The notes under the pieces are model-generated. The model searched no databases. It had not been told where the DNA came from and saw only the letters and a list, made by a program, of their open reading frames with translations. Below, piece after piece: positions 23,553-36,789 of a DNA stretch of 64,000 bases (positions are counted from its first letter, which is position 1; the number at the start of each line of letters is the position of its first letter). The translations under genes and the position numbers were made by a program. The DNA is taken from NCBI GenBank assembly GCA_026120035.1, contig JALRME010000005.1, positions 1,426,001-1,490,000 of the forward strand, in the 5' to 3' direction. This stretch comes from Coleophoma eucalyptorum. Its lineage: Eukaryota; Ascomycota; Leotiomycetes; Helotiales; Dermateaceae.

Positions 23553-25297
23553 ATGTATCGAACACTAGCCCTCCTCAGCGCATTCGCCGCAAAGGCGTAT
23601 GCACAACAAGCTGGCACATTGACGACAGAGACGCATCCCGCTCTGCCTATGCAATCCTGCTCGGCATCAGGATCCTGCACGACACTTAACACCAAGATCG
23701 TGCTCGATGCCAACTGGAGATGGTTGCATTCTGTTTCGGGATCCACCAACTGCTACACGGGAAACACGTGGGACGCGACACTTTGCCCTAATGATGTGAC
23801 TTGTGCGGCTAATTGTGCCCTTGATGGTGCCGACTACTCTGGCGTGTACGGTATCACGACTTCTGGAAGCTCGTTGAGACTTAATTTCGTCACCAAAGGC
23901 GCCAACACGAATGTTGGCTCGCGTGTGTATCTTATGGATACTACTGATACGACTTATAAGCTTTTCAAAGTTAAAGGGCAGGAATTTACCTTCGATGTTG
24001 ATGTTTCGAACCTGCCGTGCGGTTTGAATGGCGCTGTTTACTTTGCAGAGATGGATGCAGATGGTGGAGTTGCAAAGTACTCCGGAAACAAAGCCGGTGC
24101 TAAGTATGGCACCGGATATTGTGATGCACAATGCCCTCATGATATCAAGTTCATTAACGGCGAGGTAAGCTTCGGTAACGCTCAGTAATGACTTTAAATT
24201 GCCTTGCTCAGTTCGGGGTCTTCTGTTAGAAACATCTGATCGACCATGCTGACATCACATATAGGCTAATGTTGATGGTTGGGTGCCATCTACCAACGAT
24301 GTCAACGCTGGATCTGGCACGTACGGGTCTTGCTGTAACGAGATGGATATCTGGGAAGCGAACTCAGTCTCGTCCGCCTACACACCTCACGTGTGCTCTG
24401 TGGCCGGGCAAACCCGATGCAGCGGCACCGATTGTGGTGACGATGCTACCGGAAACAGATACGATGGTGTTTGCGATAAGGATGGTAAGTTTTCTGAAAT
24501 ACGACAGTTGTCTCAAAACGCCGCTAATTCAGCACTCTTGTATAGGCTGCGACTTTAACAGCTACAGAATGGGCAACACTTCATTCTTTGGCCCAAGCAA
24601 GATTGTTGACACAACTAAGCCTTTCACTGTTGTGACTCAATTCATCACGAATGATGGAACTACCTCTGGAACTCTCTCACAGATCAAGCGCTTCTACGTG
24701 CAGAACGGAGTCGTGATTCCCAACTCAGTCTCTAACATTGCCGGAGTGACAGCCACGAATGCAATCTCAGACAGCTTCTGCACAGAACAAAAGACAGCGT
24801 TTGGAGACACCAATTCTTTTGAGTCCAAAGGCGGCCTGGCAGCTATGGGCACGGCTCTGGATACCGGAATGGTTCTCGTGCTTTCAATTTGGGATGACCA
24901 TGCCGTCAACATGCTCTGGCTGGATAGCACCTACCCAACTGATTCCACGGCGCCAGGAGCCGCTCGCGGTACATGTCCCATTACCTCGGGCAAGCCAACC
25001 GATGTTGAAGCAAACTCGCCAAACTCGTATGTCGTCTACTCCAACATCAAGATCGGCCCTATCGGCTCTACCTTCGCTTCCGGTTCTGCACCGGTTGGCA
25101 GTTCGAGCTCAACAACCTTGGCTACTTCGACGACCACGAACCCAGGAAGCACCAGCACAACTTCGGGAAGTCCAACCTCGACCTCAACGGTTGCAAAATA
25201 CGGCCAATGTGGGGGTAGCGGTTACAACGGCCCTACTACTTGTGTCGCTGGTACCACTTGTGTCAAGTCTAACGACTTCTACTCTCAGTGCTTGTAA
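23553..25297 (+). CDS. GH7 cellobiohydrolase with C-terminal CBM1
   Basis: Three exons: 23553-24164, 24265-24484 and 24546-25297, giving 527 aa. The signal peptide is [17 protein letters not shown], with mature protein starting QQAGTLT. The GH7 catalytic module spans about 18-455. Its signature EMDIWEAN supplies the nucleophile Glu230, Asp232 and the acid/base Glu235. The many cysteines typical of the family are present. A Ser/Thr linker (about 456-494) leads to a CBM1 ([15 protein letters not shown]...YSQCL). Length and layout match reducing-end cellobiohydrolase I (Cel7A) rather than the shorter GH7 endoglucanases. It is secreted and acts processively on crystalline cellulose, cooperating with the divergent GH5 endoglucanase. 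Carbon-source regulation is inferred from the spacer hexamers and from the family. Confidence 0.95.
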
Positions 25298-26518
25298 ACC
25301 TCCAGCTCTCATGACTAAACTTGGACAGGTTACCAGAACATTCCCTTCAAATGCGAGATTGGTATTTTCCTTTGTACATACTTTCTACACTCGTTATGGC
25401 CAATCTCATGGCAGGGACTTGAGCTTCAACTTATTATTTTATTCTTGAATTTTGGCAAACACTCGAGATATATACTGTATACGAAAATGTATAGATAGGT
25501 AGAGATGGTATAGTAATACAATCTAGACCCGTTACAACCCATAAAAATGGCTTAGGCACGTGAACCGGTGGTAATGAAAAATAAACCAAAGTGACGGAAG
25601 CATTGCAAATGACCAGACAAATAGAAGCGATGAAGTAGTAGAGGAAATGCGAAGATTGAGGCTGCTCATTCTCTTTACTGAATAGAGTATAAATTTTGAA
25701 CTTTTTTTTTTGGTTTTTTGGTTTTTTTTGGGGGAAAAAATCAAGCGCAGAGAAGGCTGTCTGGCGATGAATGACGAATGCTCCCGCTTGGGAAGTGGTG
25801 GTACTTCGGTGACTAGTTGCAGAGACCAAGTCAAATCCCGGTCAGATTGCTATAAAATCCAGTCCCACATTCCGTTGTGGAGTCATCTTTTGAAGTGCGG
25901 TTGGATCATTACTAGGCTTCGCGAGCGCGGGAAGAAGTACCCGTGGAAGGGAACTACAGCTTGCGGGCCACTCGAATGATGATGAAAACGAATCGTAGCA
26001 ACAAGAATGATTCAAGTGTGTTGAGTGACTAGAAGGGGGTGTCTTGTCTCTCTGAAAGTAGGGAACAACGAAATGCGGCTAGATGCCAGATGCCAGAAGC
26101 CAGGAGCCGTAAAAAGCCTCTCTTCCGGGCTCCGCCAAGGCATGTAAATATTCCCCAGCTTGAGTACACATATATGTCGCTATGCGGTATTTGCGTCCTT
26201 TGCTGTTGAAAAGAAGAATACAACCGGTGCCAAGTGCAGAAACGGACAAATCAAACGCTGGAAGGATGCACACGGGGCGCAGGCCAGATAGGGAGGATGA
26301 CTAATGTAACAGTCGCTCCTGGTCGTACCACGAGGCTGGCTCGGCTCTTTTTTTTTATTAATTTTGGAGCCTTTCTGCCCCTCGTCTTGTCCTTCGTCTT
26401 TGAGTCATTGCTGCTTCTTACAACCACAACTCCAAGACGACTCTGAAATATTCTTCTGCTTCTCAATTGTCCTTTTCTACGAACCATATCTACCATCTAG
26501 CCTACCTTTGCCATCAAG
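25298..26518. other. Intergenic
   Basis: Holds the GH7 3' region and the DAHP synthase promoter. A long T-rich run broken by GG pairs occurs near 25.7 kb and a CT-rich leader at 26.37-26.51 kb. No gene was seen. Confidence 0.6.
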
Positions 26519-27721
<1,203 letters not shown>

Positions 27722-28689
27722 AGCTTTGGATATGGGTAGGAAGAAGGCATGTGTGGTAGGCAGGATTTGGGTTTGGGTTTGGGTTAGGCGTTTGGGGAAC
27801 TTTATAGCACCTTACCATAAAAGTTTGCGATCGGACCTATGGATGTCGAGATATATTTTCCTCTCAACAAAAGAATCACTGCAGATTATAGCTTCTGCGT
27901 AGCATCGTTCCATAGCATTGGCATAGATGGTTTCGAAGGCCGACCGCCGTCCCAATGGTGACAAATTGTCTGCAGTAAGTTCGATAGTGAGTCTGATGGA
28001 GAAGCACACCCATACAACGGCACGACCCACGGACTGCTCTGACCCTACCAAGTAAGCTCGCAGGGTCTAGTCTAGTCTAGTCTGATCAACCTTCAGAGGC
28101 AAAGGAGGCGACTCTCCACTGGTGGCGTTGGGTCTGTGGCGTTGTTGACGCAGCAGCAGCAGGAGCATTTGCGCCACGTGATCATAGAGAGTGGACGGAG
28201 CCCCGTAGCGTGCGCGTCTAGCCAGGCACGATTCCCCTGCCCCGGATTTCCCACGAGGCAAGAAGGAGGTAGCCCAGCCATCTCGCATCCATAACGCCTA
28301 ACGCTCGAACACTCACCACGATCATGAAGCAATCCTGAAACCGGTCAGCAACTGTCACAGCCAACAACAACCGCTGGATCGACGCTCGTGAGCTTGACAC
28401 TCATGTGATGAACTCTTTGGTTCAGTTGTTCTTCTTGGTCTCGCCGTCCATCGTGCAAAGGTCGTAGGCAAACGACATGGGAAACAAGATATATCACCTT
28501 CCGCTTAAGATCCACTCGTGTGCTGTGCAAGCCAGAGCATAATTTTTCTGTCTTCCTCTTTCGATCATCTATCAATTCTCACCTTCGAGCAGCTTGCTTT
28601 TTCTTTCGAGCAATTTATCCTGAACAGCGCGGGCGGACAACCGTCAATACGTTACCCAAGGAGCCTTACCGGACGATAAGAGTCACAAT
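27722..28689. other. Intergenic
   Basis: Includes short direct repeats (gggttt at 27.77 kb and tctag at 28.07 kb). Open frames on the minus strand near 28.1-28.6 kb are short and unconvincing. No gene was seen. Confidence 0.6.
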
Positions 28690-29567
28690 ATGTTCGCACA
28701 GGATTGGGCAACCCGGAAACGTGGCAGAGAGGAAGAGGACTTCGCAACGTCAGGTTTCAGTGAGCATCGGCAGGTGAGCAAGCATAGCTTATGGTAGACA
28801 TCGTGGTACAAGCGCATGCTGAACAATAGCAGAAACGACGGATAGCTACACTACCTCATCGAACATCTCCCAATGCACAGAGGCGAGCTTTCTCCTCTCC
28901 ATTCGCTGCAGATCAGGTACTTCAACCTGCCCCTCCCACCATCACCCCCGCCGATTCAGATGAAGAACAAAACCTCACTCCACAGAACCAGCTGGGTTTC
29001 TCGCCGTGGTCTTCTCCGGCGTCTCCGGCATACAAAATGACGGATTCACAGGCTACATCGATGTCAGATGTGCCTATGTACTCGACAGACATGGAGATGA
29101 CGGATTCGGTGCATCTCGCTCCAGGCTCTTTCACCAACGACCCCTCACTTAGCATCTCCGGTCGCATTCCAACGCCTATTCACAGCTCCTTTGCGCCTTT
29201 TGTTCGGTCTGAGAAAGCACCTCGGAATGATCCTAACTTTGCGGATGATGAAAGCATGGTAGAACGGATCCGGCGTGGTCGTCGTCTTCCAAGCCCCATC
29301 AGTGAAGGGGAGACTAGTCCCAGTGTTATTGTGGAGGCTATGGGGGGGATGCAGATGGAAGTCGAGCCTACTACACAAACCCCTCCTAAAAAGGGTCATA
29401 CGAGATCGAAGCATAGTCTGCGGACGTGGACAGGCTATGGCGATGACTTGGGAGGGAATAGCATGATGAGTACAAAGAGAACATTCAGCATGGGATATCG
29501 GAGCGATTGCGAGAAGTGTCGGTTGAAAGTACCTGGACATTTCAGTCATATCATTACATACGATTAA
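28690..29567 (+). CDS. Conserved-looking disordered protein, unknown function
   Basis: Two exons, 28690-28773 and 28833-29567, giving 272 aa. The start ATG opens MFAQDWATRKRGREEEDF. The intron (gtgagc...tagcag) joins to KRRIATLPHRTSP, which makes a basic cluster that could serve as a nuclear localisation signal. Most of the chain is Ser/Pro/Asp-rich and probably unstructured, with SP/TP sites that suit proline-directed kinases. The C-terminus is different: MGYRSDCEKCRLKVPGHFSH has a CxxC and two His residues that could form a small zinc site. It has no domain I can name. The ordered C-terminal motif looks like the most constrained part. Confidence 0.75.
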
Positions 29568-29794
29568 TGAGTATACACGAAGTTATTGAATCCTATGAAT
29601 AGGAAGGAGTAGTTTATTAACAAACACATTCATTGATACCGGAAGGAGCGAGGCGCTGGGGCGTTAATTGGGCATAATTTTGGGCTTTTGAGCCACGGTA
29701 AATACCATAGCTATCCTATGCTAATATACCTTTTCCGAAGCTTGGAATACATATTTTTATTATCCTGTGCCAATATGCAAAGAGTTCCTCGCAT

Positions 29795-31057
29795 CTACTC
29801 TCTGACGAACAGACCGGCCATACCCATACCGGTTCCAATACACATACTAACAACACCAGTCTGCAGACCCATAACCTCCAGCTGTGGCATAAGACCAGCA
29901 ACCATTCTCGCACCTGTAGCACCCAAGGGATGACCCAATGCGATCGCGCCACCCTTGGGGTTGACCCTCCCTTCCTCCAACGCACCTTGCAGGCCCAACT
30001 CCCTTGTGCAATAAAGCGCCTGACTAGCAAACGCCTCATTCAGCTCCCACAATCCCACATCCTCCGTCTTTAAACCCAACATTGCCAACAACTTTGGCAC
30101 TGCAACGGCAGGCCCGATACCCATCTCATCCGGCTTGCAACCTGCCACGGCCGTGCCAGCCCACTTGCCAATGATGGACGACGTGAGTCCCAGCTCGGTG
30201 GCCGTCGAGCGGCGCATCAGCAGTGTCGCGGCGGCTCCGTCGCTGATCTGTGATGAATTACCTGCGGTACTCGACCCATCGGCACTGAAGGCCGGCTTGA
30301 GTTTCGTCAAGTTCTCAATAGCAATCTTCGGTCGGATGCCATCGTCTTTAGTCACAGTAATCCGTTGCTCCTCGCCAACCTTGACGCCTTCCTTGTCTAC
30401 CTCCTGCCACCGCGTCTCCACGGGTATGATCTCCTTGTCAAACAAACCCTCGTCCTGTGCCTTCTTGGCGAGCTGGTGACTCCGCAGGGCAAACGCATCC
30501 TGATCCGCCCTGTTAACTCCGTATCTCTGTGCAACATTCTCGCTCGTGATTCCCATGCTCATGATACAGTCCCGTGCGTCCTTATTCGGGCTCTCCTTCA
30601 GCTCTGGCCACAGGTCCACGGGAATGGCCCGCGACCCGTAATTCCGCGTCATGCTCTCCATGCCGCCTCCAATACCCACCTCGATCTGCCCGGCGGCAAT
30701 GCTCTGTGCAATGTTGGTGATGGCTTGCAGACCGGAGCTGCAGGCGCGGTTCACGGTGTAGAAGCTTGTTGTTGTTGGCACGCCGGCGTGGTTCATCGCC
30801 ATGCGTCCAGCTTTGGATCCTCCGAGCTCTGACAGCACAACGCCGACGGCTACATCGTTGATTAGCGCTGGGTCTAGGTTGGGGTTTGCGGCCAAGGTCG
30901 CTTTGATAACGTGTGAGAGCAGCTCCTCTGGGTATGCATCCTTGAAGGAGCCTTTGTAGCTGCGGGTAATGGGCGTCCGGAGGGAGGAGAGGATCACGAC
31001 GTCGGAGGGGGATTTCTCGAGAATGGACTTGAGTCCTTTTCGTATTGGGCCTGACAT
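29795..31057 (-). CDS. 3-ketoacyl-CoA thiolase / acetyl-CoA C-acyltransferase
   Basis: A single exon of 420 aa. It cleaves 3-ketoacyl-CoA with CoA in the last step of beta-oxidation. The acyl-accepting nucleophile is Cys106 in NRACSSGLQA. NEAFA, the His of GGAIALGHPLGATGAR and the second Cys in SMCIGTGMG complete the active site. Length and motif order fit the thiolase I (degradative) type. The N-terminus (MSGPIRKGLKSILEK) is basic but does not contain a good PTS2, and the C-terminus (FVRE) is not PTS1, so the compartment (peroxisome or mitochondrion) is open. Absence of introns contrasts with most neighbours. Confidence 0.93.
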   Translation of the reverse strand: MSGPIRKGLKSILEKSPSDVVILSSLRTPITRSYKGSFKDAYPEELLSHVIKATLAANPNLDPALINDVAVGVVLSELGGSKAGRMAMNHAGVPTTTSFYTVNRACSSGLQAITNIAQSIAAGQIEVGIGGGMESMTRNYGSRAIPVDLWPELKESPNKDARDCIMSMGITSENVAQRYGVNRADQDAFALRSHQLAKKAQDEGLFDKEIIPVETRWQEVDKEGVKVGEEQRITVTKDDGIRPKIAIENLTKLKPAFSADGSSTAGNSSQISDGAAATLLMRRSTATELGLTSSIIGKWAGTAVAGCKPDEMGIGPAVAVPKLLAMLGLKTEDVGLWELNEAFASQALYCTRELGLQGALEEGRVNPKGGAIALGHPLGATGARMVAGLMPQLEVMGLQTGVVSMCIGTGMGMAGLFVRE

Positions 31058-33382
31058 TTTACAAAAGGTTCTCTGTGGGTATAGACAAGATGGGTTTGAA
31101 TTTGTGGGGGTGTTTGAGCTTGCTGGATATGAAGAGTAGCTTAGAGATAGAGTGTTGACAGTAGCTCAATTGGAAGATACAGAGAGGAGAGGAGATACAG
31201 AAGACTATGGTAGGAAAGGAGGAAGAAAAGAAATAAGAAGAATGGCACGATGTTCCTGGGGGAAAACTATCTCGCCCCGCCAAAACACAAAACCCCAGAA
31301 TCTAAGGACCGAGAGAGGGCAAACGGCACCCAGATTCGGGTCGTGACGGACATTCGGGGTCACGTGTGGGGTAAGTACTTATCCGGGAGGGATCCGGAAG
31401 CAGCAGGACGTTCAGTCGTCTTATTGGATTATGCGTCCTACTTGGCACACCCCTCTCCTCGCTCAAACCCTTTCTCCGCCCTCTCGGTCTCTCTGCCCAG
31501 CTCCGTCGTGGGAGGGTACGAGTATCAAGGACAACTACTCCCGACGCAGCAGCACCGTCTTTTGTTGCACGTCTGCAAATATCCGCCCTTTTTCCCCTTG
31601 TTGTGCAAAGTCCGCCATGCTCAACGACCCTTTTGCCGGGCAGTGGTTTTTGTATGGAAGCGCGGGCAACGGACAACGGCCTTGTCCTGATCCCTCCCTC
31701 TTCCGAGGCTGAGCCATCATCCGCGGGTTTGCACGAGCTTTGCAACGAGAGTTCAGTAGTGCCTTTTCTCTCCATCTTGATGGCACCTTCATTCGTTGCT
31801 TATTTGCCCTTTCGTGGGGTTTGGAATGCTGATAGCTTGCGGAGACGATGTTCCCCAAGGCCCCCTCGCACAAATAACGTCCCAGGCAGCTTACCCAATC
31901 TCCAGCTCAGCAAATCGCAGCCCTTCTTACCTCATCCCTCTCCCCCCCTCCTCGTCCGCCTCGTTCGTTCACATCCCAATCCCCGACAAATCTTAACGTA
32001 CAAAGCCAGAAAGGGCTGACTCCGTTCCTGGTGCTCGTATGATCTACCTGCCTTAGAATTTTTTGTTGCACGTCTGACTTCGCGCGACTTCCCGCCGTGC
32101 ACCCGTTTCGCCGCCGGATATGAGCGGGACGGGCGACGGACGGGGTTTGTATGGACGGGTGTGGATGGTTTTGGTCCAGGTGAGGCAGGCGTGGTAGTTT
32201 GTGGTTGGTTGTGTCGGGTGCTCTACACGTGGGACAACAGCCAGACGGGTAAATTACCAGTAGCAGTTCTAGCACGGATAGGTAAAAGGATAGATAGTCC
32301 AAAGGGTGGAAAACAGAGTTTGGAACTCGAAAGGTTGTCGGCCGGCCGGCGCCGTCGTCGATGTCGTCTGTAACTATCGCAGGGGCCTCAGGACGAGTTA
32401 CCTGAGTTACAACGGCGGTGTGCCTCGGAATATGGGATTTTTATATATAGCATTCTTGGGAGAAAACATCGAATGCCTAAATCAGGTTCTTTGATTAAAC
32501 TGGAAGGTTTCTTGCTCTCTCTATCCAGCATTGCATCAAGTTACTTCCTGCGCCTGCTCGCTTCGCTTCACTATTCGGCATAGCCGACAAGGTGCTCTCC
32601 TCGGATCCGGGGACCTGAGCTGCTGAGAGAGATTGTGGCTGTTTTTGGCTTTGATAAAAGGCTATTCAACAGGCTGGTGAGATCAATAGGTGATAAGCCC
32701 TAGAGATCTCAGCAACCAACCGTCCGGCTTGGTGAAACGGGAGGTAAACGAATGAGAAGGCGCAATAGATGCCCATCCATCTTGAATGCTATTTGGGTTT
32801 GACTTGCTACCCTTGTCGGGAAGTAAGTAAAGCAGAAACGCAAGGCGGTATATCCGAAAGAAGGAGGGCACGCAAGTATTATACAAAAAGTCGAGGTAAC
32901 ATTACTCTAGACTCAGTTGAAGTTCATGGCATGTTGCAGAAAGGATCTATCTAGTTAAAGTGAATGCTCAAAGCTGATGAACACTACCATTGTTTCTCTT
33001 ACTATCGTTTGCATATTTCCATTCCTGTCCTTGGATATTTGAGTGGACAAGTACTGGTTAAGCTCATAAGGCGTAGTAGACCAGGTCTCTAACAATCAGT
33101 CAAGAGACCCTCTCGGCCCCAAATCTCATTTACTAGGAATATTTGACTTCACAAGCTGTACATATATCAAGAGATGTATGCATGCTTAGGTATTTTAGTC
33201 AAAAGTCCATGTATGCTAATGAAGAGACACTTCATATATAGTCGACAATCATTTCTATGTATTTCTTGAAATGCAGTCTCATCACCCCTTCAGTCATGAC
33301 ATGCCTCATAAATTCATACACAGAAACCCAAACGCTCTGTTTCTATAAGAAAGCCTCCGCAGAGCCTCAAATGATCCTTCTA
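31058..33382. other. Intergenic, no supported gene
   Basis: The first 230 nt are the thiolase leader and promoter. The stretch 31.3-32.4 kb is GC-richer, with overlapping open frames on both strands but no motifs. It holds two copies of TTTGTTGCACGTCTG (31561 and 32062) shared with the 14-15 kb region. The rest (32.4-33.4 kb) is AT-rich and shows nothing. Confidence 0.55.
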
Positions 33383-34353
33383 TTACACATTCACTTCGTC
33401 CACTCTACTAAGACCTGCACCAGGATCCCCGCTTCTCAGACCAATACTGCCACTCCGCCTCCTCAACCGGTCCCCAGCTTTATCTCTAAACCCACTCTCC
33501 CTCATCTCCCGCATCCCCTGCTCCTTCACAACCCTCTGCCTCTCCGCCTCCACATCATCTCTAATGCCCTTCGCCAGCGCATTATTCACCGTCCCTCTCA
33601 ACGCCTCCCCCGCACCATGCAAGCCCTTAGCCGCCGAGAGAATATTCCCACGCCGGCTATGGTGCGTAGGGCTGGAGTATGTGTAATTCATGCCGGTAGG
33701 CGACGTGGGAGTCACCACTTCCTCCGCCGCTGGGGGCCGGCTCGTCGTATCTAGTGGCGGTATAAACTCCCCAGAGTTGCGAGCTGGGTTGCGCTGTGGA
33801 ATTGGACTAGGCGCACTCCCCGAGTCGGTTCTTATGGGGATGGGCTTCCTCTCGGGGATTTGCCGTCCTCCGCTGGTGCTGTTGCGGCGTACTGGCTCTG
33901 ATATATTGGTGCGTCCGCGCTCGGCTGGTGTTGCTCCGCTGTTGGTTTGGTAGGTTGTTTGGGATTGAGGTGGTGGATCGGTTGATGGGTTGTATGGATG
34001 GGTTTGTGTGGAAGTTGTGCCATCGCTGTTGACTGTGGTAGTTGCTTTTCCCTTGTTAATATCTTTCCGTACTTATTATCACTTTGAAACTTACTAGTTG
34101 TGGTTGTGGTAGTGGTAGTAGTAGTTGTTGTCGCAGGACTTTGTCTCGGTTGGTCCTGGTTAACCCGCGTCTCTGCCGTCGATAGATTGCTCTGTCGCGA
34201 AGTATCGGAATTGTTGTAGCTATGGTCTGAGTTGTTGAAGCTGTTGTTGCCGCTTGGTGCAGGCGGTAGGTTATTATCCGGGGTAAGGTGGTTCTGCGAG
34301 AGAGTATTAATGTCTGGACGAGCAGATTTATCCTTTTTGCTGAAAAGACCCAT
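33383..34353 (-). CDS. Disordered Thr/Pro-rich protein, unknown function
   Basis: Two exons, 34353-34095 and 34044-33383, giving 306 aa. The start is placed at MGLFSKKDKS; a more upstream in-frame ATG at 34401 would add 16 residues. Gly2 followed by Lys residues resembles an N-myristoylation site, though position 6 is not Ser/Thr. Next come an Asn/Ser-rich stretch, a run of about 15 Thr interrupted by the intron, a long Pro/Ser/Thr/Arg region, and a more ordered C-terminal part (about 225-295, NILSAAKGLHGAGEALRG, then a charged helix with ERQRVVKEQ). The intron (gtaagt...aaaag) was placed because only this acceptor links the Thr tract in frame to the C-terminal half. No domain is recognised; membrane attachment is a guess. 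Confidence 0.75.
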
Positions 34354-34840
34354 ATTGCGATGAGGAGAAGGTGGCTTTCGTTCTTTCCTGAGTTTGTTCA
34401 TGGAGAAAGGTATTTCCTGTCGTGAGACAGATAGGAGAAGAGTGCTCTTGATATGGGATGGGTAATTGCTGGATTGCTGCGTTTGAGGGGCAATTGGCTG
34501 GCCTGTGTCGATGATGCATGGGGTACATGTGCCTTCAAGGATGAAGAGGATAACTGACGTAATATAGGACCCTTCACGATTTGGTGTGGCTTGCACGGTC
34601 CTTGAAAATCAAGGCATCGGCCAATGAACGATCTAAGTCCAAGGAGCGAAATGCAATCGCATAGCCCCAGGTCGATACGTAACCATGCGATTGTTCTGGT
34701 GCCACAGTAGACAATTATATTGTGAAGTCTACTATTGCACGTGGAATTCAGCTCCCCTCGCTTTGCGAGTGAATCAACGGGTGGGCAATAAGCGAGCATC
34801 AAGTAGACTATTATTTTAAGAGATAACTTGCACTACATGG
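34354..34840. other. Intergenic
   Basis: Holds the leader of the Thr/Pro-rich protein gene and the 3' end of the 5'-nucleotidase gene. No other feature was seen. Confidence 0.55.
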
Positions 34841-36789
34841 TCAATAGTCATGCCTGATAGCGTTCCGCATCAATCTGCTCCTTGCAAGAATAGTTTCATT
34901 GGCAACAGCGATCCTTCCATCTAGAGCGATATCCACAGGCGACGTCTGCTCGATATAGCGTGTCAGAACCTCATCTTGTGTATCGAGGGTCACAAAATCG
35001 CTAGTTGCCTGGAAGATGTTGTCGCCACCTAATTGCAATTACATTAGCTTCGTAGATTCATAATCATTCTCCTTTCTTTCTGACTTACCTCCAGCTAGGA
35101 AATCTAGAGTCACGATGTTATAAGTTGCGGTTAGATCAATAGGCGTGAGATCAGCTCCAATATCGACGCTAATGAGCTTCGAGCCGACGGCGTTGCTTGG
35201 GCTATAAACAACCCGAATCTGTTTGCTCAGTTGGATAGATGAAGTGACGGTATTACCATTGACTGGATTAACCTTTGAGAACGAGCCCTCAAGAGCGTCC
35301 CAAACATCTTGACCAGTGAGAGTGATTTCAACGATCGCATTACCAAACGGAAAGCTTGTGAGCACTTCGCCTCTAGTAATAGGCCCAACATCAATTGTAG
35401 CTCGGACACCGCCAGCGTTGATGATAGCACAATCCGCCGTATCTGACTGATCCAATCTGTATGAGAGCATGGCATCTGCCATAAAATCACCAAGCAGGCC
35501 TGCAGAATCTCGAATTAGAGTCTCGGATTTGCCATACAATTTATTGACTTACATTCTTGTGCCTGGCATGTTGTTTGGTCCAATTCTACGAGAGACTCTC
35601 CAACCACTTGAGCTGCGAATTCTTCGAACGGGGCTCGCCATGCCTTGATCTGTGCTTGAAGCTCTGGATCCTGCTCGGTGGCATTGGTCAGATGAACCGG
35701 CGCACCATGGTATGATAGGATCTTTCCACTTTGGTCGTATACGACATCGATATAGCCTAAATATTCTCCCCAGCCTGTTCAATGTCAGATTTGTAGAAGG
35801 CCCACAAGCATTATTCTCATGTACTCACGGTAAGCAGTCACGATGAATACCTCATCGCCATCGAGATTTGTCTTAATGGTAGGATAAGGGCCAGCGGCAC
35901 CTGTGAAATTACCAAGTGGAGTATGGCTGTGTCCACCCATAATTAATTGTAAACCAGTTGTCGCCTCTGCTAATTTCTGGTCCTCGTCGTACCCGATATG
36001 AGTAATTGCGGCAATACGTGTGATATTGGTAGTAGATTTGATCAAATCAATAGTATTCTGCACCGCAGTAACAGCATCCGTGAAAATAGTGCCATCTCCG
36101 GGAGAAGAGATACTTGATGTTGTCTCGGTAGTGACACCAATAACCGCAAGCTGGTATTCTGGGTAGATATGGAAGGGCTTGATCGTAGCGTTCAGGACTG
36201 GATGATCGGAGATTATGTTCGCTGAGATGATTGGAAAGGTCAAGTTCCGCAGAAAGGCTCCCAGCTTGTCATCACCTCCGTCAAATTCATGGTTGCCAAG
36301 TGTCATTCCGTCGAAACCAAGCTGGTTAAGAGTCTCAGCAATCTTCTCGCCTCCATAATAAGAATAGAATAAAGTCCCCTGTAGAGAAGTCAGTTTTATA
36401 ACACTTAATGATGAAGGGATCCTGACCTGGAACTCGTCTCCAACGTTCAGAAAAAGACTGTTATCGTGAGAAGGCCTTGTCTTGTCAATGACAGTTTTGA
36501 CTCTTGCATAGCCACCATAACATCCGACAGCTATGTCTGTGCAATCGGACCCAGACGACCGAAACTCGTCCAAGTGAGCATGAACGTCATTAATGTGGTA
36601 AAAGGCTAGAAATAATCAATTTTGACCCTCTTGAACTCTGTATTAGGGGCTCTCACAAATATTGAAGTTGCTCCCTTGGCCATACGCTCGTTTTCTCATA
36701 TGCTGCTTGCTATACAATCGATCCTCTTTAGCTGAACTTAGACAAAGTAAAGCTGAAGTAGCAAGAAGCCATTGACTTGAGAGCTTCAT
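34841..36789 (-). CDS. Secreted 5'-nucleotidase / metallophosphoesterase
   Basis: Six exons: 36789-36657, 36605-36427, 36378-35829, 35774-35553, 35499-35089 and 35028-34841, giving 560 aa. A signal peptide (MKLSSQWLLATSALLCLSSA) is followed by the calcineurin-like metallophosphoesterase domain. Its metal-site motifs occur in order: YHINDVHAHLDEF (broken by intron 1), GDEFQG (across intron 2), LGNHEFDGG, ITHIGYDED and GGHSHT. The second half is the 5'-nucleotidase C-terminal domain (INAGGVRATIDVGPITRGEV, DFLAGGGDN). It hydrolyses nucleotide monophosphates, probably at the cell surface or outside, releasing phosphate and nucleoside. There is no clear GPI signal at the C-terminus. All five introns give consistent phases. 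Confidence 0.92.

Noticed and set aside
29145..29549. 134-codon minus-strand frame
   Set aside because: Antisense to the unknown 272-aa protein, whose frame and splice site are better supported.
31302..32302. Overlapping frames on both strands between the thiolase and 33 kb
   Set aside because: No conserved motif; the frames contradict each other and look like GC-rich noise.
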